Source: Pichia kudriavzevii (taxonomy: Eukaryota > Ascomycota > Pichiomycetes > Pichiales > Pichiaceae). Taken from it: 64,000 nucleotides of DNA. The first letter of the stretch is position 1. Every line of letters begins with the position of its first letter. Made by a program: the position numbers and the translations under genes. This document shows, piece after piece, positions 23,767 through 32,261 of this stretch. The notes beneath the pieces are model-generated. The model was not told the origin of the DNA, ran no database searches, and saw only the letters and a list, made by a program, of their open reading frames with translations. The DNA is taken from assembly GCF_003054445.1 (NCBI RefSeq), contig NC_042510.1, forward strand, positions 1,116,001 to 1,180,000, given 5' to 3'.

Positions 23767-25416
23767 ATGGCTACTTCGACAAAGAAGACAGCACATGGGT
23801 ACAACTACTCGCTGTGGAACATCTGGGTGGCGTCTACGCTTTTGAAAGTGTTACTTTTCCCATCTTATCATTCGACTGATTTCGATGTCCATAGGAATTG
23901 GCTCTCTATAACCTCACTTTTACCCTTGAAGGATTGGTACATTGATTCCACGAGTCAATGGACGTTAGACTATCCGCCATTTTTCGCATACTTTGAATGG
24001 GTTCTTTCGAGGTTTGTTTCGAAATCCGTAGCTGATGATGGGTGTATAGCACTGGTTCCAGCCGGCAACTATGGAACAAGGACGATTTTCTTTCAGAGAA
24101 GTACAGTGATTGTTAGCGAGATTGTATTGTTTGTTGCATTGCAGTGGTTCATCAACACTGCCAGAACCAACCGGGAGAAAAGGAGGAACTTTGTCATTTC
24201 TGCGTCAATTGTGTTATCTCCTGGTTTATTTATTATAGATCATATACATTTCCAATACAATGGGTTTCTTTTCGGGATATTTGTTTTGTCCATTATTAAT
24301 GCCAAAATGGGGAACCATGTGGCGTGTGGGTTTTGGTTCTCAGTGCTCCTGTGTTTCAAACATATATTTCTTTATGTTTCCCCCGCTTATTTTATTTTCC
24401 TATTGTCAGGTTATTGTTTGAACCCACCACCAGCAAAAATAAACATGAGCAGCTTGATTCAAATCATTAGATGGAAGAACCTTTTCAAATTGGGAGTAAC
24501 TGTTCTAGGAGTTTTCTTTGTCGCATTTGCACCGTTTATCTATTATGGAGTATTCCCGCAATTGGTTGAGAGATTATTCCCATTTTCTAGAGGGTTGACA
24601 CATGCGTATTGGGCGCCCAATGTTTGGGCAATATATTCATTTTTGGACAGATTACTTGTACAAATTGCGAAAAAAATGCCAATTCTTTATAGAATCTTCA
24701 ATACATCGCCATTATTGGTTAACGACTCATTAACTAGAGGGATTGTTGGTGATGTTAAATTCACCTTTTTACCACAGATCGAGCCGAACCACACATTCAT
24801 ATTAACCCTCTTCTATCAGTTGATGTCATTGATACCACTTTTCATACAACCGACATTTGAGAGATTTGTTGGATCTCTATCACTCTGTGCATTTTCGTCA
24901 TTTCTATTTGGTTGGCATGTCCATGAGAAGGCCATTATGTTGATCATTGTTCCTCTTACATTTGTCGTATGCCAGGACAGAAAACTGTTGCCTCCTTTCC
25001 AACTATTGACCAGTGCCGGCTATGTTTCTCTGTTCCCCCTATTATATGGATCGGCAGAATGGATGTTTAAGAGTCTGATTACATTTGCGTGGTTTATTGT
25101 ATTCCAAACGAGCTTTAGCGGGGTCGTGCATAAATCACGGAGAATCTCAACACGCGTAGTTGTTCTTGATAGGTTGAACTTGGTGTACATGTTGTTATTC
25201 ACGCCAATGTGTATAATAAACCAAGTCTTGGACATTCAGAGTCGAAATTTCCAAATTTTGAAGAAACTCGAATTCTTCCAATTAATGATGTTCAGTGTCT
25301 ATTGTTCCTTTGGGGTTATATCATCGTGGAGTTCGATATCGTGGCTCTATTTCTTGGACGACAGTATTTGGGTGAACAAGGAGGGTGAGGACCTGCGGGA
25401 TGTGAAGGTAGTGTAG
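23767..25416 (+). CDS. ALG8: Dolichyl-P-Glc:Glc1Man9GlcNAc2-PP-dolichol alpha-1,3-glucosyltransferase
   Basis: Predicted 549-residue polytopic ER membrane enzyme that adds the second glucose to the lipid-linked oligosaccharide for N-glycosylation. The N-terminal luminal loop carries STDFDVHRNWLSIT and the WTLDYPPFFAYFEW motif, the signature of the ALG6/ALG8 GT57 family; the HRNWL and DWYID wording is that of ALG8 rather than ALG6. Many hydrophobic segments follow, along with the family motifs HFQYNG and FPFSRGLTHAYWAPN. Length is close to S. cerevisiae Alg8 (577). It is divergent from the GAC1-like gene. Confidence 0.95.
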   Translation: MATSTKKTAHGYNYSLWNIWVASTLLKVLLFPSYHSTDFDVHRNWLSITSLLPLKDWYIDSTSQWTLDYPPFFAYFEWVLSRFVSKSVADDGCIALVPAGNYGTRTIFFQRSTVIVSEIVLFVALQWFINTARTNREKRRNFVISASIVLSPGLFIIDHIHFQYNGFLFGIFVLSIINAKMGNHVACGFWFSVLLCFKHIFLYVSPAYFIFLLSGYCLNPPPAKINMSSLIQIIRWKNLFKLGVTVLGVFFVAFAPFIYYGVFPQLVERLFPFSRGLTHAYWAPNVWAIYSFLDRLLVQIAKKMPILYRIFNTSPLLVNDSLTRGIVGDVKFTFLPQIEPNHTFILTLFYQLMSLIPLFIQPTFERFVGSLSLCAFSSFLFGWHVHEKAIMLIIVPLTFVVCQDRKLLPPFQLLTSAGYVSLFPLLYGSAEWMFKSLITFAWFIVFQTSFSGVVHKSRRISTRVVVLDRLNLVYMLLFTPMCIINQVLDIQSRNFQILKKLEFFQLMMFSVYCSFGVISSWSSISWLYFLDDSIWVNKEGEDLRDVKVV

Positions 25417-25629
25417 CTGTGTATTATTATTGTCGTAGTTAATTGCATGATTTGATCTGTAGTGATTTGTACGTGTACTGACATTCTCTGTCGCGATCAA
25501 GGAAGGGGTTATCAGGGGGAGGAAAGTCAAAACCCGAATGGTGTGTATTGGACAGTAACACTTTGAGAGAGGAGAGTATCTTGAAATGGGTAAAGTACAC
25601 ACCGGTTGAGCAACCCCCTGGCCAACAAC

Positions 25630-26020
25630 ATGTCGAGAGCATCTAAGATCACACTAGCATTATCAACAGTTTTCTCCATTGCCACCATTGGGGCCGTCTA
25701 CTATATGGCGGAATACGAGAAGGACGTATGTATACATATATTATTATTTTTTTCTTTCTTTTTTTCTTTCTTTTTGCGTGAATTAAAGTCGACCTGACGT
25801 TTAGTCTGTTGGGTCTACAAGGACAGCAGAGACTAACACCGAGCAGCAACTACAGACAGGCCCGATACGGGACAAGGAAAGACTTGAGAAGCGGTCTTTT
25901 AACCAGAAGCAGCGGGCAAATCTAGAGGAGTATGAGGAGCAGAAGAAGCTCTTTACCGAGATGCAGAAGGAGCAGCCGTTAAGTGGAGAGGTTGTGGAAG
26001 GGATTGACCGAAGCAAGTGA
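25630..26020 (+). CDS. PET117: Cytochrome oxidase assembly factor Pet117, spliced
   Basis: Two exons, 25630-25725 and 25847-26020, give about 89 residues. Pet117 is a small mitochondrial inner-membrane protein needed for cytochrome c oxidase (heme A/Cox15) assembly. The start MSRASKIT, a single N-terminal hydrophobic helix, GPIRD and the C-terminal QPLSGEVV all match S. cerevisiae Pet117 from memory. The intron has a GTATGT donor and a GACTAAC branch point (25831-25837). Using the CAG at 25844-25846 gives a join of exactly the same length as S. cerevisiae between the hydrophobic helix and GPI(K/R)D. An earlier in-frame acceptor (AG at 25803-25804) would add 14 residues. The frame also extends 8 codons upstream to TTG, but MSRAS is the conserved start. 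Confidence 0.9.
25726..25846 (+). other. PET117 intron
   Basis: A 121-nt phase-0 intron with GTATGT donor, a pyrimidine-rich stretch near 25748-25776, GACTAAC branch point and CAG acceptor 10 nt after the branch A. The acceptor choice rests on protein alignment and the branch point. Confidence 0.75.
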
Positions 26021-26467
26021 GGCAATTGGAGCTTGTGTTTCTACAAGGAATGAGTTGGTTGATGGATAAATGAATGGATAAATAGATAGGTAAATACTTG
26101 TACAATGCCATAGAACGAGTCGTTTAGGACTTGCACTGTATAGAACCGTGTATATAGACAAAGCCGCACACGAGCACACAAAAGCCACACACGATGGTTC
26201 TTTTTTTTTCTTTTTTTTTTTCTTCTCTCCGACAGCGGCGATTGAACAGCGAGTAGAAAACGTCTCGTCGATTCTGCGCTGGCCAATCCGATCCGATTCT
26301 ATTGTCGGTGTGGCTTGTTGCAGCTAACGACAGTGTTTGACATAGGCAGATAACTGTATTTGTATAAAATATATATATATATATATAAATATACATATTG
26401 CCATAGATTTTTGTATCGGAGTAACGAACCCACTGTCACTCGTCTCGTATTTCCTACCCTTGAAAGA
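26021..26467. other. Intergenic, MMF1 upstream region
   Basis: No gene. It contains pyrimidine runs (26197-26225) and a TA microsatellite at about 26367-26390 placed 80-100 bp upstream of the MMF1/HMF1 start, which may serve as its TATA-rich core promoter. Confidence 0.6.
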
Positions 26468-26875
26468 ATGTTACGTTTTGCAAGAGCAATGTCCACCAAA
26501 GTCACTCCTGTCATTTCTGCTAACGCTCCACCTGCAGCAGCTTCATACAGCCATGCCATCAAGGCCAATGGGTTTATCTATGTCTCTGGACAGATCCCAT
26601 ACACGACTGAGAACAAGCTAGTCGATGGCGACTTCCAAGCGAGAAGCGAACAAGTGATCAAGAATGCCCTGTCCATTGTCAAGGATTCCAATTCACAGTT
26701 GGAGAACATCGTCAAGGTGAACATCTTTTTGACCGACATGAACAACTTTGGCAAGTTCAACGAGATCTACGCAAAGTACTTCAACGCACACAAGCCTGCT
26801 AGATCTTGTGTTGCCGTTAAGGAGTTGCCTTTAGGAGTTGACGTTGAAATGGAAGTCATTGCAGTTGAAAACTAG
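26468..26875 (+). CDS. MMF1: RidA/YjgF-family 2-iminobutanoate/2-iminopropanoate deaminase (Mmf1/Hmf1)
   Basis: Predicted 135 residues. It hydrolyses reactive enamine/imine intermediates from amino acid metabolism; in yeast the mitochondrial form also supports isoleucine synthesis and mtDNA maintenance. The RidA core is complete: PPAAASYSHA, GFIYVSGQIPY, NIVKVNIFLTDM, KPARSCVAV and VDVEMEVIAV, with the substrate-binding Arg and Cys in PARSC. The short basic start MLRFARAM looks like a mitochondrial presequence; an in-frame ATG at 26489 would give a 128-residue cytosolic form like Hmf1. The frame is open upstream to 26360, but that part is microsatellite-coded and not conserved. Confidence 0.93.
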   Translation: MLRFARAMSTKVTPVISANAPPAAASYSHAIKANGFIYVSGQIPYTTENKLVDGDFQARSEQVIKNALSIVKDSNSQLENIVKVNIFLTDMNNFGKFNEIYAKYFNAHKPARSCVAVKELPLGVDVEMEVIAVEN

Positions 26876-27541
26876 CATTCTAGTCTCGGCTCTCTCTCCA
26901 CGACTAGAAACCATTTTATCATCTATATACTTTCTAATATTATAACGCTACTATAATCAAACTCGGTCAGAATGACTTGCCATCGTTATCTATCTCCCGT
27001 TCTACTTCTATTTATCCATGTTAAGGGCTAAACTCCGGAATCGGAACCCACGCTTCCACCCAAGGCATGATGCCCCAAAGAGAAATTTAGAATTATACGC
27101 GTATCACGTGCACCACACGTGCCACACTGCAGGGCTTGAGTAATGGGCACCGAGGGTTTCTCCCAAGGAGATAGGGTGCACAAGGCTGCACAGACGGTGA
27201 AGAGCACCCCGCGCACCGCATACGAGGGCATGCTACAAGATAAACTCGGGAGGGGGGGGAAAACAGGGCGTTTTTTCATGGTGTCCCCTCCCGCGGTCTC
27301 ACTGGACAGTGGGCAGAGTGCGGGCTGCGGACGGTGCTGTGGGGGGAAAGAGGAAGGGACGAGGGGGGAACCTCTGGAGGGCCAGAGTGTGAGGGAATGA
27401 GACGGTGAGACGGTGAGACGGTGAGAGGGTGTGCCGGTTTGTGGGTATGCAAAATTTCACATTGCCATTTAATTTATCACCAATTTACAAAACCGCAGTT
27501 ATTGAGCTGAATCATTTGACGTACTTCAAGAACTAGACACA
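26876..27541. promoter_or_regulatory. RPL34 upstream region: Tbf1-like and twin CACGTG sites
   Basis: The 666-bp spacer between MMF1 and RPL34 holds AGGGCTAA (27024-27031, within TTAAGGGCTAA, close to the Tbf1 palindrome TTAGGGCTAA), the palindrome ATACGCGTAT (27095-27104, an MluI/MCB core) and two CACGTG boxes (27105-27110, 27116-27121) 11 bp apart. Tbf1 and Cbf1 are known ribosomal-protein gene regulators in Candida albicans. A GC-rich block follows, with four 8-nt GAGACGGT copies at 27399-27430. Confidence 0.5.
27399..27430. repeat. 8-nt tandem repeat (GAGACGGT)4
   Basis: Three exact copies and one copy with a single change, about 110 bp upstream of the RPL34 start. Confidence 0.9.
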
Positions 27542-28451
27542 ATGGCTCAAAGAGTTACTTTCAGAAGAAGAAACCCATGTATGTACAAGACAAGAGGCGA
27601 TAATAGCCACAGTGAATTGTTTGGATTCGTCAGGAATGAGGAAAATCAAGGTACAAAGGATAAAAGGCAAGGTATGCCAATAAGCAACCGTTAGAGAAGT
27701 GTAGAACAACTTGGGCAGAGATGCTGAGGTATCCACATCTATATCCATATCCATATTCATGGATATGGATATGTACCTATAAATATACAAGCGTATTTGT
27801 TCATGGAGAGAGAATGAGAGGAGAAAATGGCCAAATACACACAGAAAAGGTTTTCACTTGGTCTCTGGAGCAATCATCTTTGACCAAGTAGTATAGCCAA
27901 AGAGGTGAAGAAAACTAGAGAAAGACAAGAGGTTAGATTCAACTGGCTTCCTTGGAAGTATTGGCAAAGACACAAATTTCTGACAATACAGACAGTAGAT
28001 ACACCAAACTCCTAGACGAATCTATAACGTACAATGCAAGACAAGAAGAAGAAGAAGAAGAAGAAAAATTAAAAGAAATCCAAGACATTCAAACAGAGAT
28101 ACTAACATTTCCGTCCGGTGACCCCCGCCTCCGTTTATTTTTCATGCAGACAACACCAAGTCTAACCAAATCAAGGTTGTCAAGACCCCAGGTGGTAAAT
28201 TAGTTGCACAACACGTCAAGAAGCAAGCTACCAGACCAAAGTGTGGTGACTGTGGTATTCCTCTTCCAGGTATTGCAACCTTAAGACCAAGAGGTTACGC
28301 ATCCATCTCCAAGACTCAAAAGACTGTTTCTAGAGCATACGGTGGTTCCAGATGTGCAAACTGTGTTAAGGAAAGAGTTGTTAGAGCCTTCCTTATCGAA
28401 GAACAAAAGGTTGTCAAGAAGGTTTTAAAGGAAGCAGCAGCAAAGAAATAA
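27542..28451 (+). CDS. RPL34: 60S ribosomal protein eL34, spliced
   Basis: Exons 27542-27578 and 28150-28451 encode 112 residues. The split falls inside the Tyr codon of RRRNP-Y-NTKSN. Nearly every segment matches S. cerevisiae Rpl34 (121 residues): MAQRVTFRRRNPYNT, KVVKTPGG, RPKCGDCG, TVSRAYGGSRCANCVKER and FLIEEQK. The two CxxC pairs (CGDC, CANC) are the zinc-binding motif of eL34. The lysine-rich C-terminal tail is shorter than in S. cerevisiae. The donor is GTATGT, the branch point TACTAAC (28100-28106) and the acceptor CAG. Only one copy lies here, beside the RidA gene, as in both S. cerevisiae duplicates. Confidence 0.98.
27579..28149 (+). other. RPL34 intron with perfect hairpin
   Basis: A 571-nt intron with GTATGT donor, canonical TACTAAC 44 nt before the CAG acceptor, a perfect 13-bp hairpin at 27741-27772 and a GAA triplet run near 28044-28064. 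A chance open frame crosses its 3' end and is not a gene. Confidence 0.95.
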
Positions 28452-28600
28452 GTATTTAATATTAAGTGATTTGTATTATACTTTAAACCTTTTTATAAAA
28501 TTGAAATCTTGCAAAAATTTTTACTTGAAATTCAACAGCTGTTATACTATGTAAGGGTCAGTACTGTGTTGTATTGAGCTTTCTTTTCTTGTTTTTTTTT

Positions 28601-29056
28601 TTACTCCTTGTGATTAAGATTGTAGTAGTTGATCAAGGAGACCATGGCGAGACGGTCGTTTAGCCGGCAAAGGTTTGCCATGTCGACGTTCAAAGGGCTG
28701 TCTGGTTCCTGGTGATCGAGAAGTACAAGGACAGCCAAGAGGGCCGTTTGCAGAGTCCATGCGGGGGACCAATTTTCACTTTTCAGTATATCGAGACAGA
28801 TATCACCTGTTTTCAAGTCAATGTTTGAATGTGGTATAGGGTTGGCGAACTTTATCTTTGGCGGTTCCAGTGGGTACTCTAGTGGGAGGTGGATGGACAA
28901 GCGGTAATTGTTCCCTCCATAAATGGAGGACTTGTTTGGCTGGATCAGTGCAGTCCATTCGTATAGGGAGTCTTCTCCTTTGGGGGTAAGTTCCAGGATA
29001 GACTCTGGCAACTGCTTGGAGTTACGGAGCTCTGTGAGCAAGCGCCGGGTGGTCAT
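28601..29056 (-). CDS. PEX4: Peroxisomal ubiquitin-conjugating enzyme Pex4
   Basis: Predicted 151 residues from the first ATG (the frame extends 10 codons to a TTG). Pex4 is the E2, anchored by Pex22 at the peroxisome, that monoubiquitinates the import receptor Pex5 so it can be recycled. The UBC core is seen in YPLEPPKIKF, TGDICLDILK with the catalytic Cys (residue 87), WSPAWTLQTAL and DSPLNVDMANL. The usual E2 HPN triad is replaced by HSN; S. cerevisiae Pex4 has HCN as I recall. The DSPL(N/D)VD segment fits Pex4 well, but other class I E2s share it. It lies between RPL34 and the cyclin gene, on the opposite strand. Confidence 0.8.
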   Translation of the reverse strand: MTTRRLLTELRNSKQLPESILELTPKGEDSLYEWTALIQPNKSSIYGGNNYRLSIHLPLEYPLEPPKIKFANPIPHSNIDLKTGDICLDILKSENWSPAWTLQTALLAVLVLLDHQEPDSPLNVDMANLCRLNDRLAMVSLINYYNLNHKE

Positions 29057-30235
29057 TGGAGTGTTTCTATGTGTCTGCAACCACAACAGTCTTCACCACA
29101 ACCACCTTCACCACAAGCATCTTAACCACAAGCATCTTCACCACCTTGACCATCTTCAAGAGATAAGCGTTGTCAAAATGCCTCCGCGTTTGTTTTTGGT
29201 CAATTCGACACTACATTTGGAAGCACTTTTTGTACTGTTTTCCTTCTCCCTCTTGTCCCTCCTCTCTCTTTAATGGGTGGTGACCTCGTGTATGTGCAAC
29301 ACGGCCTTTGCGATAGTGGAGTTTCCACAGATACGTGATATGCAAAGAGAGACTTATAATCCCTACATGTATACATCTATAGGATGCTCTTGCTGGCTCT
29401 TTTGCTTTTTCTTTTTCGAGTTGTGCTCTGCTCCAATTGTTTTCCATCATTTAAAGGACAACACTGGCGAAAGGGGAATGTCTACAACTGCAATGGCAAC
29501 AACTAAAGTGACTGTGCCATGTCGCCATTTACCGAGACCTTCCAAGACAATCCATCTCTCTGAGCGCCAACGCCTTTCTGCTCTACACACTATCCAACTG
29601 CTGCGCAGAGGTAGACCCGTCCCCTCCTCTCTCTCTCTATCTCTCCCCTCCTTTATCTCTACCCTGTCTGTCCACCGTTGCCACCAGGAGTGGCAGATGT
29701 TGCAATGCAAACACCACCAAACCTGCTCAGCTTTTATCCGTTTCACCAACTTGAAGGCGTATCACTGAGCCTCCTGAATTTCTCATTTCCCAAAAAAAAA
29801 AAACAAAAAAACAAAAAAACAAAAAAAGGCAGTGGCCGACGCGTCGCCAGTTGTTCTGTTACACGTTATGCATTTTTTAATGCTCGCCGTTGTTTTTCTC
29901 CTTGTTCCGGGATTTCTTGAATTGAGTTTCAGCGATTTACTAGAGAATGTGCTTTTTTAGATAGTGGAGCGGCGATTGTCGTCTCTCGAGGGGAAGACAG
30001 TTGCAGTTGGACTTTAATTTATTGTTATTACTGCATATACCATTATCCTATAGGGGACACCGATTGATCTCTCAAAACTACTTCTTGGAGGCTTGCATTT
30101 GTGTTTTTTACCAGTGTTTGTACCAGTGTTTTTGCTTTTGCTTTTGCTTTTGCTTTTGCTTTTGCTTTTTGCTTGTGTTTGTGTTTGTGTGGACCCTATG
30201 TCTATGTATAGCAGCCAATAGATACTCTACTTCCA
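29057..30235. other. Intergenic, upstream of PEX4 and the cyclin gene
   Basis: A divergent spacer of 1.18 kb. It contains CT-rich tracts (about 29630-29660), an A/C homopolymer block (29791-29827) and a TTTTGC hexamer repeat (30129-30172). A 163-codon plus-strand frame at 29277-29768 starts at GTG, has low-complexity sequence and no known motif, and I do not call it. The length fits a regulated cyclin promoter. Confidence 0.6.
30129..30172. repeat. TTTTGC hexanucleotide microsatellite
   Basis: About seven TTTTGC units (one with an extra T), some 65 bp upstream of the cyclin gene start, probably in its 5' UTR or core promoter. Confidence 0.9.
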
Positions 30236-30621
30236 ATGCAAGACATGCCACAGAACAACACACACGTTGAGGAGACCCTTCATCCAAACAAGACAAGGTT
30301 TAATAACAGCAATAATCCTAATTCTAGCATCAGCATCAACAATGGAGACCCAAAGGCCATTCTCATTAACACCCAGCTCAGCCATCTCAACCAACTGAAC
30401 CATCTTAGCCATGCCAATAGGGTATCGTCCACCTCTTCCTCGTACACTTCAACAACTTCTCCATCCAATTTCACCTCCTTTTCTTATAATAACAGCAATA
30501 GTCCGTCGGTTCAGCCACCAGTTTCATTGTCTCTCCAAAGAAACTCGTTGAGCTCTAGGTCCGGGTCCATAGAGAACCTCTCAAATAGTATACCCAACGG
30601 CATACTTATTCCACCACCTAC

Positions 30622-30663
<42 letters not shown>

Positions 30664-31999
30664 GCAACCGCAACCGCAGCTTCAACATTCTCTCTCCTTC
30701 AACCATTCCTACACATCTTCAATAACACCTGCTGGTAGACGATCCTTACTCACCTCGAAGTTAAAGGAAGAATCTCTACGTAGACCTCATCAATTACCAC
30801 AGTTCCAGAAACAGCATCAACTACACCATCTTCAACAAAACCAATTACAGCATCAACAATTGCAGTTACAACAGGCGTACCAACAACAACAACAATACCA
30901 TCATCACCATCATCAACAACAGCAACGTCAACAACAACAACAGCAGCAGCAATACCAAGAAGACACACAGTTTCCTACACCGGCACGCGCTACTGCAACT
31001 ACAAATGTATCCAAAGACCTGGTGTTCTCAACAAACAATAGTAGTAACTCTACTCTTTACCAAGATGCCCCCACAGATAGCTCTTTCAGTACAGGAAGAA
31101 GTAATGTAGGTAATCTCAGTCAAAATATAAACCATCAATTTCTATCAGTTTCGGCGCCTGCTCATGCTCCAATCCATCACCAACACCAACACCAACAACT
31201 ACAACAACAAGAGCAAACCTTAATACCACCACCTAACTATCAATCCCATCATGAGCCAGAGTCAACGAAAAGTATAAACATAGCAGAGTTCCCCCCTAAT
31301 GACTTACTAGTTATGTTGTCTGCATTGTTACAAAAAATCATTGAAGCAAATGATATATTACACACCGATGGGAATCTGAATCCAGTTATACCATCGTCAT
31401 CAGTGAATGCCACCAGCACGTCATCGTCATTCTCCAACGAGACCACCCATTTGTTCAATGATAAATACAATGCTAATGTCATGGCCTTTCGTGGGCGAAA
31501 TATTCCGGCAATTTCCATTTATTCTTACCTTAAGCGGATCATTAAGTACTGTCCCGCAACAAATGATGTGTTTCTTTCTTTATTGGTGTATTTTGATCGA
31601 ATTGCAAAACGTGCAAATAATACCGTCCATACCCAAGAAGATGCAATCATGCAAGACGATACAACAGAATCGCCCTCAGAATCGCCGTTCCAGGTCTTTG
31701 TTATGGATAGTTATAATATTCATCGGTTGATTATAGCTGGTGTTATCGTTGCTTCCAAATTTCTGAGTGACGTGTTCTATAAGAATTCGAGGTATGCCAA
31801 GGTTGGGGGGTTGCCATTAGAAGAACTGAATCATTTAGAGCTACAATTTCTACTGTTGTTAGATTTTCAGTTGATGATTCAGAAGGAAGAGTTGGAGAAA
31901 TATGCCGAACTACTTTCACGTTTCTGGAAAAGACAACAATTGCAACAGCAACAGCAACAGCAGCAACAGCAGCAACCGCAACAACCGCCACCCACTTAA
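30236..31999 (+). CDS. PCL6/PCL7: Pho85 cyclin, Pho80 class (PCL6/PCL7 type)
   Basis: Predicted 587 residues. The Pho80-type cyclin domain is at about 417-551: the ISIYSYLKRIIKY helix, YFDRIAKR, the HRLIIAGVIVASKFLSD helix, and NSRYAKVGGLPLEELNHLE, which is the Pho85-cyclin signature. It should bind the kinase Pho85; S. cerevisiae Pcl6/Pcl7 act on glycogen metabolism and cell-cycle exit. The first ~400 residues are low complexity with several Gln runs, one pure CAA tract at about 30627-30661, and the C-terminus also has a Gln run. Naming rests on synteny: PCL6 sits beside PET117 and PCL7 beside MMF1 in S. cerevisiae. Pho80 itself is an alternative by sequence alone. Confidence 0.82.
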
Positions 32000-32261
32000 G
32001 AGCAACATAGTCTGGCGTAATCCTTCTCTCGTAACCTTTTTACTCGTTTTATAGAATATAATTGTTTGATACAGTTAGTAATACTGCATGGTTGATAGAC
32101 TGGAAAAAGAGGGGAAAAAAGCACACACAGCCGTTAGTAATTTCCACTTTCTCGCCTTCATGTTTTTTTTGTAACGTACATGAGAGGCATATCACCTATG
32201 CAACTTAAAATTATTTTAAACGGTGGTTCTTTTTCCGTTTTCCTTCATCCAACCAGCTAGC

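Noticed and set aside
27952-28203. 83-codon frame across the RPL34 intron end
   Set aside because: It is mostly intron sequence with a GAA run and crosses the acceptor into another frame of exon 2.
29277-29768. 163-codon plus-strand frame upstream of the cyclin gene
   Set aside because: It starts at GTG, is low complexity, lacks any conserved motif and sits in a promoter-like region.
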